Shown: positions 1 through 5,997, counted from the stretch's first letter. The stretch: 6,842 nt of DNA from Terriglobales bacterium (GCA_019241735.1 JAFAWN010000434.1:1-6842), one strand, 5' to 3'. Notes: generated by a model not told the origin, from the sequence alone. Numbers and translations are program-made.

Positions 1-588
1 CACAGGCCATGGACGGTGGCTGACCCCAAGACCAACGATCATATCGGCGTGGGCGCATTTAACCTGCTGCGTAAGAGCACGTATGAAGCAGTGGGTACGT
101 ACCAGGCGCTGCGTTTCGACGTTCTGGATGACATGAAGCTCGGCAAAATCGTGAAAAATTCAGGCTTCGCCCAGAGAAATGTTTTCGGCGCCGACCTGAT
201 CTCAATCCGCTGGGCACACGGCGCGATGGGGGTGGTGCGTAATCTCACCAAGAACTTCTTCGCCATCGTGTCATTCCAGTGGCCCCGAGCTCTGCTTTCC
301 GCCTGCGGGCTGGCTTTCCTAAACCTCATGCCATTCATTGGGATCTGCATCGCGCCGGGATGGGTCCGCTTGCCATATGCGGTCGCCATGTTGGCAATGT
401 TTGCGATCTATGTGGGGATGTCGAGACTCTCCGACGTTTCGCCATGGTATTTAGTTCTGCATCCGGTCGCCACCACGCTGTTTGTCTATACCATGCTGCT
501 CTCGATGATTGTCACGCTGGCACAACAGGGGGTAGTGTGGCGCGGCACGAAGTACCCACTGGATGAATTGCGAAAGGGAATGGCGTGA
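1..588 (+). CDS. Family 2 membrane glycosyltransferase, C-terminal part (5' end outside window)
   Basis: The frame is open from base 1 to the TGA at 586-588, so the N-terminal nucleotide-sugar-binding half lies to the left. A GTG at 16 could be taken as a start but sits inside the conserved domain. Visible residues (numbered from base 1) fit the acceptor half of a GT2 catalytic domain: GVGAFNLLRK at 16-25 (the Gx-F-x-x-R segment), the acidic pair D43-D44 in VLDDMKLG (equivalent of the ED catalytic-base motif), and IRW at 69-71 in place of the usual QxxRW. After about residue 85 come three or four hydrophobic membrane segments, then a short basic tail with WRGTKYPLDELRK. Such proteins transfer a sugar from a nucleotide donor to a lipid or polymer at the cytoplasmic face of the membrane; the acceptor cannot be told here. 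It ends 18 bases from the convergent gene. Family call is firm, subfamily is not (hopanoid- or carotenoid-type enzymes are possible). Confidence 0.8.
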   Translation, partial: HRPWTVADPKTNDHIGVGAFNLLRKSTYEAVGTYQALRFDVLDDMKLGKIVKNSGFAQRNVFGADLISIRWAHGAMGVVRNLTKNFFAIVSFQWPRALLSACGLAFLNLMPFIGICIAPGWVRLPYAVAMLAMFAIYVGMSRLSDVSPWYLVLHPVATTLFVYTMLLSMIVTLAQQGVVWRGTKYPLDELRKGMA

Positions 589-606
589 GGGTGATTAATT
601 CGCCGT

Positions 607-1104
607 CTAATCTGGACCATCCTCAGGGATGGTGAGCGGAATCGTCGCGGTTTTCCTTTTGGCCGCCGCCGCGTGTTTTTTAGGCGCGTGAAATGTTCCG
701 GCGCTATAGTGTCCTTTTTCCTCGACGTCATAACTGTTAAGCAGCGAGGGAGCCATAGCTTCCTGCTCCCGAAGCTGCCCTGGGCCTTCCAACACGATCT
801 GCGCTCTTCCGCCGTACTCCTTAACTCGCCCGTGAATCTCGACAAATGTTCCCTGGAGATTACGCACGTCGCCGATTCTTTTCAGGTCCGCCGGGAAAAC
901 GACGACGGCGAACGGGCAGGGATGGGATTTTTCGCAGAAGTTGAGATACGTCAGGCCCTTTTCGTTGTGTTCGATGTAGAGCACCTTGCCGCTAACGCAA
1001 TGGTTTTCGCCAATATGGCTCGCAGCTTCGGAAAAGGAGATGCACTTGCTTTGCGAAAGGGTGGAAATGAGAACGACAAGCAAAGCAAAAACGTGTCGCC
1101 CCAT
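607..1104 (-). CDS. Exported OB-fold-like small protein, function unknown
   Basis: 165 residues. The first about 20 (MGRHVFALLVVLISTLSQSK) form a signal peptide: short basic start, hydrophobic core, polar end. C21 follows it, but the preceding QSK is not a lipobox, so a lipoprotein is unlikely. Residues 22-110 read like the single OB-fold domain seen in small bacterial exported proteins: SFSEAASHIGENHCVSGKV, a strand-rich middle, then FVEIHGRVKEYGGRAQIVLEGPGQL, the typical last strands of a nucleic-acid-binding-type OB fold. Four cysteines (C21, C36, C57, C63) could form disulphides outside the cytoplasm. The tail from 138 is Ala/Lys/Pro rich (PKKHAAAAKRK) and probably disordered. The ATG at 1104 is preceded by GGGGA about 5 bases upstream, a weak ribosome site. 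It lies 132 bases downstream of the STAS gene on the same strand, probably as a separate unit. What it binds (nucleic acid, protein or sugar) cannot be read from sequence. Confidence 0.72.
   Translation of the reverse strand: MGRHVFALLVVLISTLSQSKCISFSEAASHIGENHCVSGKVLYIEHNEKGLTYLNFCEKSHPCPFAVVVFPADLKRIGDVRNLQGTFVEIHGRVKEYGGRAQIVLEGPGQLREQEAMAPSLLNSYDVEEKGHYSAGTFHAPKKHAAAAKRKTATIPLTIPEDGPD
616..633 (+). terminator. Hairpin after the glycosyltransferase gene, possible terminator
   Basis: A perfect 7-bp stem ACCATCC/GGATGGT with the tetraloop TCAG begins 28 bases after the glycosyltransferase stop. It lies inside the last codons of the convergent gene. No T-run follows directly; T-rich sequence (TTTTCCTTTT) appears only at 651-660. 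It may help end the rightward transcript, but it is not a classic intrinsic terminator. Confidence 0.25.
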
Positions 1105-1151
1105 AGAATCCCCAGCCTCTAGCGCAATTCCAGGGTTTGGTAGCGCGCGGC

Positions 1152-1163
1152 GGTATATATACC
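1152..1163. promoter_or_regulatory. Perfect 12-bp AT-core palindrome upstream of the OB-fold gene
   Basis: GGTATATATACC is a perfect palindrome 47 bases before the OB-fold gene start. Its TATATA core could be the -10 element of a leftward promoter, although no good -35 lies 16-18 bases upstream on that strand (TTCCGG is the hexamer in register). It also sits in a second inverted repeat, TTGGTA at 1137-1142 with TACCAA at 1160-1165. A promoter with an overlapping operator is a reasonable guess. Confidence 0.35.
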
Positions 1164-1205
1164 AAGCAAGAAAAAGCCCGGAACTTCCCGAAACGGATGC
1201 AGGCA

Positions 1206-1227
1206 GGGCGGGCCTGGCGGACCGCCC
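1206..1227 (-). terminator. GC-rich hairpin after the STAS gene, possible terminator
   Basis: Read leftward, GGGCGG and CCGCCC pair around a 10-base loop, starting about 9 bases after the STAS stop codon. The stem is strong but no T-run follows immediately; TTTTT appears only some 30 bases further on (around 1171-1175). It would separate the rsbW-STAS transcript from the OB-fold gene. Weak call. Confidence 0.25.
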
Positions 1228-1236
1228 CGACGCAGA

Positions 1237-1581
1237 TCAACTGAAGGACTTGACCGCCGCAGCCTCGTCGTCCTTCACATCAAAAACGGTGTAAAGCTTG
1301 GTGATCTGAAGCAGGTCGTGAACTTTTTTTGTCAGGTTGAGCAGCTTTAACTCCCCGCCCTGATTTCGCACAGTGGTGAAGGCGCTGACCAGTTCGCCGA
1401 TTCCAGAACTGTCGATGTAGTTGACGTCGCCGAGGTTGACGAGAATTTTCTTCTGTCCCTTGGCAAGCAGGTCGCGCACCGTGTCGCGAAGGGTAACACT
1501 GCCTTCGCCCAGGGTGATGCGTCCGCTGGAATCCACGATTGTCACGCCGTCAACCTGGCGGGTGCTGATTTTCATGCTCAT
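1237..1581 (-). CDS. STAS-domain anti-sigma factor antagonist (RsbV/SpoIIAA type)
   Basis: 114 residues, almost entirely one STAS domain, the normal size for this family. The key segment is YIDSSGIGEL at 55-64: the serines 58-59 in DSSG are where the partner kinase phosphorylates such proteins. Known role of the family: the unphosphorylated antagonist binds the anti-sigma kinase and frees its sigma factor or other target; phosphorylation by the kinase switches this off, and a PP2C-type phosphatase restores it. The gene starts inside the stop of the rsbW-like gene (ATGA overlap, 1578-1581) and has its own strong ribosome site AAGGAGG 7 bases upstream. A second ATG two codons later (1575) is possible, but the spacing favours 1581. 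The kinase encoded just upstream is its obvious partner. Neither the phosphatase nor the final target is in the window, so which response it controls is unknown. Confidence 0.92.
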   Translation of the reverse strand: MSMKISTRQVDGVTIVDSSGRITLGEGSVTLRDTVRDLLAKGQKKILVNLGDVNYIDSSGIGELVSAFTTVRNQGGELKLLNLTKKVHDLLQITKLYTVFDVKDDEAAAVKSFS

Positions 1582-2024
1582 TGAGTAACCTCCTTGCCGT
1601 TCGCGGCTGTCCCGTGAACGTGCTTTACGAGTTTGATTTCTGTACCCGTCTGGGAGGGGCGGATTTGCACCTCATCCATGAACGAGCGGATTAAAAAAAT
1701 GCCGCGGCCTGAAGTCTTCAGCAGATTGTCGGCAGCCAGGGGATCAGGGAGTTTTGCCAGATCGAGTCCGCGGCCCTGGTCACGGATGGTAATCACCAGA
1801 TCGCTGGTGGTTTTCTCGAAATCCAGGTTGACCTTCTTGCTCGGATCGTATGCATTCCCGTGCAGCACCGCATTGACCGTCGCCTCCCGCACTGCCATGG
1901 CAATCTGCATAACCTCGTCTTCACCGAAACCCTGATCTGTGGCGATGCGGGTCGCCGCCTCTTCTGCAGCGTCAACGGTTTCCAGCGTCGAATCCAGCGT
2001 GTAGGAGAATCGGTTCTCGGTCAT
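1578..2024 (-). CDS. RsbW/SpoIIAB-type anti-sigma factor serine kinase
   Basis: Taken from the ATG at 2024 this gives 148 residues, the usual length of the family (B. subtilis SpoIIAB is about 146). The open frame runs on to 2210, but those extra 62 codons are Arg-rich, unlike the family, and cover the likely promoter. GHKL ATPase motifs are all present: N-box REATVNAVLHGNAYDP (E47, N51, H55, N57), the Mg/ATP-binding DQGRGLD at 82-88, and the glycine lid SGRGIFLIRSF at 105-115. The family binds a sigma factor, or another regulator, and phosphorylates its STAS antagonist on serine. The antagonist gene follows directly with a 4-base overlap, so the two are translationally linked and form a partner-switching pair in the cytoplasm. 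No good Shine-Dalgarno site is seen before 2024 (GAAG only). Because no sigma factor gene is adjacent, the target could equally be a c-di-GMP or polysaccharide enzyme. Confidence 0.9.
   Translation of the reverse strand: MTENRFSYTLDSTLETVDAAEEAATRIATDQGFGEDEVMQIAMAVREATVNAVLHGNAYDPSKKVNLDFEKTTSDLVITIRDQGRGLDLAKLPDPLAADNLLKTSGRGIFLIRSFMDEVQIRPSQTGTEIKLVKHVHGTAANGKEVTQ
1589..1595 (-). promoter_or_regulatory. Strong Shine-Dalgarno site for the STAS gene
   Basis: AAGGAGG read leftward, 7 bases before the ATG at 1581, inside the last codons of the rsbW-like gene. It is the only near-consensus ribosome site in the window. It suggests the antagonist is made independently and perhaps in excess over the kinase, as well as by coupling. 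Confidence 0.8.
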
Positions 2025-2120
2025 GTGGCTTCGAAACAATTTGCGGACTTTTAAGATGCTTCCAACCCTGCGCCGACGCTGCCGTGGCCGCCGAAAAACC
2101 GCATGGACCGCGAATGCGGT

Positions 2121-2149
2121 AGTTTGCCCTGCCTCCGTCAAAATGTCAA
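2121..2149 (-). promoter_or_regulatory. Candidate promoter for the rsbW-STAS unit
   Basis: Read leftward: TTGACA (2149-2144), a 17-base spacer, then CAAACT (2126-2121). The -35 is a perfect housekeeping-type match; the -10 matches 3 of 6. Transcription would begin near 2114, giving an untranslated leader of about 90 bases before the ATG at 2024. This supports choosing 2024 rather than 2210 as the kinase start. Confidence 0.5.
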
Positions 2150-2203
2150 CGCGAAGTCTCCTATTAGCCCCCTGAAAAAGCGGTTTTATAAGGCTTTTCC
2201 GGC

Positions 2204-2229
2204 TTGACACATCCGCGTTCTCATAACAT
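2204..2229 (+). promoter_or_regulatory. Candidate promoter for the MgtE-like/NRAMP genes
   Basis: TTGACA at 2204-2209 is a perfect -35. The best -10 is TAACAT at 2224-2229 (4 of 6), but the spacer is only 14 bases. At the standard 17-base spacing the hexamer is CATTCT at 2227-2232 (3 of 6). Either choice puts the transcription start within a few bases of the ATG at 2236, implying no leader or a very short one. Confidence 0.45.
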
Positions 2230-2235
2230 TCTCAG

Positions 2236-3480
2236 ATGGTGAGCATGCTTGCGCTAACGGATTTGCTCGGCCTGCCGGTTTACGACCCCTCCGGGGCGGA
2301 GTGTGGGCGGGTGCGTGAATTGGCACTGGCTCCGGGCGAGGACCGGGCGCAAGTTGCGATGATGGTCGTTCGCAATAAGAAAAGGGATTTCATCCTGCCA
2401 AGTGACGCTGTCAAATCAATCGATGGCAGCATTCGCGCCCTCAGCTTCAGGAAGGATTGGTCCCGGATGAGCGGCTCGGAAGGATTTTTTATGCTGGGCC
2501 GGGACTTGCTCGACCAGCAGATCATCGATGTTGATGGACGCAAAGTGGTGCGCGTCAATGATGTTGACTTGCACCGGGAGACCGGTAACGGCTGCCCAGT
2601 GCTCAAAGTCGGCTCGGTGGACGTTGGCGCTCGCGGCGCGGTACGACGCCTGTTAAAGGGCGTGGTCCCGCACTCTGCGCTGCTCGCGTTGCTGCACAAA
2701 ATTCCTGCGCGAACCATTCCCTGGGAGTTTGTCGACCTGATCGAAATAGATCCCGCGCGCCGGGTCAAGCTGAAAATCTCGCACGAGCGCCTGGCCAGGC
2801 TGCATCCCGCGGACATTGCCGATATCGTCGAAGAACTGGCGCCCAGCGAGCGCGAAGCGGTATTCGAGACTCTTGACGACGAACTTGCCGCCGAGGCGCT
2901 GGAAGAGGTTTCGCCACGGGTACAGAAGAGCATAGTTGAGTCTCTGGAATCAGATCGGGTTGCCGAGATTGTTGAAGAGATGAATCCAGACGCGGCCGCC
3001 GACCTGCTTGCTGATCTTCCCACCGAACGCACTTCGGAAATTTTGCTGGAAATGGGCCCGGAACAGCGGAAGGAAATGGTTGAGCTCCTCGAATTTGGTG
3101 AAAACACCGCCGCCGGCCGCATGAACACCGATTACCTGGCAGTGAACGTGGAAGCTACGGCCCAGGATGCGATTGAGGCATTACGTCAATTTGAAGGAGG
3201 CGTAGAGTCGGTTGCCACGGTTTACCTGACCAAGACCGACGCAACATTGGTGGGCGCTGTTCCGCTGGCAAAAATTGTGCTGGCCCCACCCGATACTCCG
3301 CTGTCGAGCTTGACCAGCAAGCCGCTAATTTCCTGCAAGGCTTCCGCGCGTGAAAATGAAGTAGCTGAACTTTTTGATAAATACAATCTGGTCACGCTGC
3401 CGGTCGTCGATGACGACAAGAAATTGACTGGTGTGGTGACTTCTGACGACGTCATCAGTATGTTGCGGGCGACCCTTTAA
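2236..3480 (+). CDS. PRC-barrel / MgtE N-domain / CBS-pair protein without membrane domain
   Basis: 414 residues, soluble throughout. Two PRC-barrel-like segments come first (about 5-72, and 88-141 with GRDLLDQQIIDVDGRKVV). Then an MgtE N domain at about 184-287, built of repeated acidic helices (HPADIADIVEELAPSER, VAEIVEEMNPDAAADLL), the linker AAGRMNTDYLAV, and two CBS motifs (about 295-350 and 358-414, with TLPVVDDDKKLTGVVTSDDV). In the MgtE channel the N domain and CBS pair lie in the cytosol, bind Mg2+ at their acidic faces and close the pore when Mg2+ is high. Here the five-helix pore domain is absent: the protein stops at the end of CBS2 with no frame damage. The NRAMP-family gene 132 bases downstream is the likely partner. 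The start at 2236 has no upstream ribosome site; an alternative ATG at 2245 has GGTGA ahead of it and would drop three residues. Domain calls are firm; the job as Mg2+ sensor is inference. Confidence 0.9.
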   Translation: MVSMLALTDLLGLPVYDPSGAECGRVRELALAPGEDRAQVAMMVVRNKKRDFILPSDAVKSIDGSIRALSFRKDWSRMSGSEGFFMLGRDLLDQQIIDVDGRKVVRVNDVDLHRETGNGCPVLKVGSVDVGARGAVRRLLKGVVPHSALLALLHKIPARTIPWEFVDLIEIDPARRVKLKISHERLARLHPADIADIVEELAPSEREAVFETLDDELAAEALEEVSPRVQKSIVESLESDRVAEIVEEMNPDAAADLLADLPTERTSEILLEMGPEQRKEMVELLEFGENTAAGRMNTDYLAVNVEATAQDAIEALRQFEGGVESVATVYLTKTDATLVGAVPLAKIVLAPPDTPLSSLTSKPLISCKASARENEVAELFDKYNLVTLPVVDDDKKLTGVVTSDDVISMLRATL

Positions 3481-3612
3481 GCTTCTTGCGGGTACCGCGC
3501 AATTATTCACCCATTTCAAAACAGAAATACTTTAGGAATTTGCGGATGAACACAGATTCTGCCTGTTCAGATTGAGGGCTTGCATTTATCCTGTCGTCCG
3601 CGACGCCTGGCC

Positions 3613-4869
3613 ATGAAACTTCTTAAAAGCTGGAAAGCCCGAATCTTGCTGTTCTTCGCCGTCGTAGGGCCCGGCTTCATTACGGCCAATGTCGACAACG
3701 ACGCCAACGGCATTTACACCTACTCGGCTGCCGGCGCTCAGTTTGGCCACCTGCTGCTGTGGACCATGATTCCCATCACCCTGGCGCTGATAGTAGTCCA
3801 GGAAATCTCGGCGCGAATGGGCGCGGTAACCGGAAAGGGATTGAGTGACTTAATTCGCGAGGAGTTCGGTTTCCGTATCACCTTTTTCATGATGCTGGGG
3901 ATTCTAGTCATTAACTTCGGCAACGTCGTGGGCGAATTCGCGGGTATCGCGGGTAGTTTAGAGCTGTTTGGTCTCTCGAAATATATTACCGTTCCGGTGT
4001 GCGCGGTTATCGTTTGGCTCATTGTCGTCAAGGGCCAGTACAAGAGCGTGGAAAAGGTTTTCCTGGCCGCTTCATTCTTCTACGTCACCTACATTTTGGC
4101 CGGTTTCTTTGCCAGGCCCGCATGGATGGATGCGCTAATAGCCACGGTAAAGCCTCCGAATCTGCAGGCATTCCGGCAGCAAAGCTATTTGTACATGGTG
4201 ATCGGGGTTGTAGGAACGACGATTGCCCCCTGGATGCAGTTTTACTTGCAATCTTCAATCGTTGAGAAGGGCGTCACCCGCCGGCAATATAAAGCTTCAC
4301 GCATAGACGTGATCTCCGGCTGTATTTTCACTGATATCGTCGCCTGGTTCATTATTGTGGCCTGCGCCGCTACGTTATACGTGCACGGCTACCACGATAT
4401 TGCCGATGCCAAGGATGCGGCGCAAGCGCTTCGTCCGCTGGCTGGCGATTACGCATACATTCTTTTCGCCGTGGGGCTGTTCAATGCATCGCTTTTCGCG
4501 GCCTCCATTCTGCCGCTTTCCACCGCTTATACGGTTTGCGAAGGACTGGGGTTTGAATCCGGCGTAGGGAAGCGTTTCAGCGAAGCGCCGGTATTTTATT
4601 GGCTTTACACCATTCTGATCGTCGCTGGCGCCGGTGTGATTTTGGTTCCGAACCTCCCTCTGGTCAAGATTGCGATTCTGTCCCAGGTCGTAAACGGCAT
4701 AGCTGTGCCTCCGGTGTTAATTTTTATGCTGATCCTGGTGAACAAAAAAGATTTGATGGGCAGCTATGTCAATTCGCGCTCTTATAACGTTATTGCATGG
4801 ATTACGACCGTTATCATGACTATTCTCAGCCTAGCTTGGTTCTGGACGTTGCGTCACGGCAGCGGGTGA
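3613..4869 (+). CDS. NRAMP-family metal transporter with altered metal site, probably Mg2+-type
   Basis: 418 residues with about 11 hydrophobic segments, the NRAMP fold. GPGFITANV (19-27) opens helix 1 and AGAQFGHLLLW (40-50) matches MntH well. Aligned to MntH, helix 1 DPGN becomes D30-A-N-G33 with an extra D28. Helix 6 A-T-V-M-P-H becomes T202-T-I-A205-P-W207. The helix 3 glutamate is kept (E108), but the aspartate three residues before it is V105. In canonical members Asp and Asn of helix 1 and Met of helix 6 hold Mn2+ or Fe2+, and the Met excludes Mg2+ and Ca2+. A clade of NRAMP-related Mg2+ transporters with such changes is known, and the Mg2+-sensor-like gene upstream supports the same reading. 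I chose ATG 3613, which starts MKLLKSWKARILLFFAVVGPG; a TTG at 3580 in frame would add 11 poorly hydrophobic residues and has GAGGG too close to serve it. The stop is 13 bases from the convergent Nudix gene. Substrate and direction are inferred. Confidence 0.9.
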   Translation: MKLLKSWKARILLFFAVVGPGFITANVDNDANGIYTYSAAGAQFGHLLLWTMIPITLALIVVQEISARMGAVTGKGLSDLIREEFGFRITFFMMLGILVINFGNVVGEFAGIAGSLELFGLSKYITVPVCAVIVWLIVVKGQYKSVEKVFLAASFFYVTYILAGFFARPAWMDALIATVKPPNLQAFRQQSYLYMVIGVVGTTIAPWMQFYLQSSIVEKGVTRRQYKASRIDVISGCIFTDIVAWFIIVACAATLYVHGYHDIADAKDAAQALRPLAGDYAYILFAVGLFNASLFAASILPLSTAYTVCEGLGFESGVGKRFSEAPVFYWLYTILIVAGAGVILVPNLPLVKIAILSQVVNGIAVPPVLIFMLILVNKKDLMGSYVNSRSYNVIAWITTVIMTILSLAWFWTLRHGSG

Positions 4870-4882
4870 TCTTCGTCGCGTA

Positions 4883-5278
4883 TTAAAGTTTTATCTGCCC
4901 TGCCGCCAGTTGCTTCACCAACCCCAGGTCGGCCTCCAGGAAATCGTAGCTCGGCAGCGTCGCGGGGCTGGCCCACTGCACATCGCGAAAAATTCTGTTC
5001 TCAATTTCTCCACTGTAGGAGCGCACTTCGAAGAATCTTAACTCGACTGACATTCCAGCCTGAAACTGGTGGGTGATGCGTGTAATTTCGTTGCCAATCT
5101 GCGCGTCGATTCCCAGTTCCTCCTCGAGTTCACGGCGTAACGCGGCCCGCGGTTGCTCCCCCTCTTCAATCTTTCCGCCCGGAAATTCCCATTTCAATGG
5201 CATGGTTTGATGTCGTGTGCGCTGGCAAACCAGAATCTTGCCCTCTTTCACGATGAGCGCTACGACCACTTGTTTCAT
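4883..5278 (-). CDS. MutT-like Nudix hydrolase
   Basis: 131 residues, the length of MutT. The Nudix box is complete and matches GX5EX7REUXEEXGU: G35, E41, then R49-E50-L51-E52-E53-E54-L55-G56-I57, the glutamates binding the catalytic metal. Ahead of it VVVALIVKEGKILVCQR and KWEFPGGK are typical of the MutT / 8-oxo-dGTP diphosphatase branch, which cleaves oxidised dGTP to the monophosphate and so prevents A:C-type transversions. Some relatives act on other nucleotides or on dihydroneopterin triphosphate, so the substrate is not certain. The ATG overlaps the TGA of the upstream HAD gene by 4 bases and has no ribosome site of its own, which points to translational coupling. It ends 13 bases from the convergent NRAMP gene. 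Confidence 0.9.
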   Translation of the reverse strand: MKQVVVALIVKEGKILVCQRTRHQTMPLKWEFPGGKIEEGEQPRAALRRELEEELGIDAQIGNEITRITHQFQAGMSVELRFFEVRSYSGEIENRIFRDVQWASPATLPSYDFLEADLGLVKQLAAGQIKL

Positions 5279-5997
5279 CGCGCGGCCCGCGGACCAACTG
5301 ACTCAGGCTTATAAATGGTCCAGCCTTTTTCCATGGCGGTTGCCTCAAGATCAGGGTTGGGGTTGACCGCAAACGGGTGTCGCGCCATTGTCAGCATTGC
5401 AATGTCCCAACGGGAATTTCCGAATGCCGCATCCGGCACACGCCCCACAACTTCGCGGATGGCGCAGGCTTTTCCCTCACCGCTGGGCACCCGCAACAGA
5501 TGACCAGTTACCATGCCGTTTTCAATTCTGGCGGCGGCCGCGAGAATACGACCGAACGGGATGTCGAAATATTTCATTGCGGCGCCAATCACCCATTCAT
5601 TAGTCGAAGAAACCGCCCAGACTTCGCATCCGTCCCGGTGCAGCAGGCGCACAAGTTCCTGCATCTCCGGGAAAATTGTGCTGGAAATATTAGGCTCGAA
5701 ATATTCTGAAGCCAGGCGGCTTAGCTCAGCTGTTGACATTTCGCGGTGCATGCTTACCATCTCCCCGCACATCAAGTCTTCGCCGACGTTTCCCGCCTTG
5801 TAATCCGCGTAACGTTTGCGCAGAGCGCGGGCGGTCTCATCCGGGAAAATTCCTTGTTTCAACTCCCAATCGAAAAAACCTTCCCCGGCATCTCCATCCC
5901 AAAGCGTCCCGTCGCAATCGAAAACTGCGATGCGGGGTTGCGTGTCGACCACGGCGTGGATAAAGTACGTCGCCTTCGGAGTTAGAGAATTGATCAT
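5275..5997 (-). CDS. HAD-superfamily phosphatase, SerB-like (subclass IB)
   Basis: 240 residues with all four HAD motifs: I, DCDGT at 27-31 (nucleophile D27, acid D29); II, the serine in AVSSTNEW (S130); III, K176 in GEGKA; IV, GNSRWDIAML with D198. A helical cap at about 38-110 between motifs I and II is the layout of phosphoserine-phosphatase-like (IB) enzymes, and GHPF-type ending PFAVNPNPDLEATAMEKGW is common in that group. It should remove phosphate from a small metabolite in the cytoplasm; phosphoserine, phosphocholine-like or sugar phosphates cannot be told apart here. No ribosome site stands before the ATG at 5997 (GTCAAGTCCTCCC). A GTG at residue 16 is an alternative start just before motif I, so the start is uncertain. 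It forms an operon with the Nudix gene, whose ATG overlaps its stop. Confidence 0.85.
   Translation of the reverse strand: MINSLTPKATYFIHAVVDTQPRIAVFDCDGTLWDGDAGEGFFDWELKQGIFPDETARALRKRYADYKAGNVGEDLMCGEMVSMHREMSTAELSRLASEYFEPNISSTIFPEMQELVRLLHRDGCEVWAVSSTNEWVIGAAMKYFDIPFGRILAAAARIENGMVTGHLLRVPSGEGKACAIREVVGRVPDAAFGNSRWDIAMLTMARHPFAVNPNPDLEATAMEKGWTIYKPESVGPRAAR

Noticed and set aside
2094..2119. Hairpin CCGCAT/ATGCGG followed by TTTTT, read leftward, as an attenuator in the rsbW leader
   Set aside because: The likely transcription start (about 2114) falls at the end of the first arm, so the transcript would lack most of it. It could matter only if transcription starts further upstream.
2174..2200. 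AAAAGC/GCTTTT hairpin between the divergent promoters, terminator-like on both strands
   Set aside because: No transcript is expected to end there, and the stem is short and AT-rich; perhaps an incidental or binding-site feature.
2025..2210. N-terminal extension of the RsbW-like kinase to the ATG at 2210
   Set aside because: The 62 extra residues are Arg-rich and foreign to the family, and the stretch contains a good leftward promoter (TTGACA, 17 bases, CAAACT).
2280..3128. Long open frame of 282 codons on the minus strand inside the MgtE-like gene
   Set aside because: Ser/Arg-rich product with no recognisable domain, wholly antisense to a gene with firm domain matches; a codon-bias shadow.
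3553..3573. Repeated CAGATT and a 5-bp GAACA/TGTTC hairpin before the NRAMP gene as a Mg2+ riboswitch
   Set aside because: The 132-base gap is shorter than a typical M-box and shows no matching core; the repeats are short enough to be chance.
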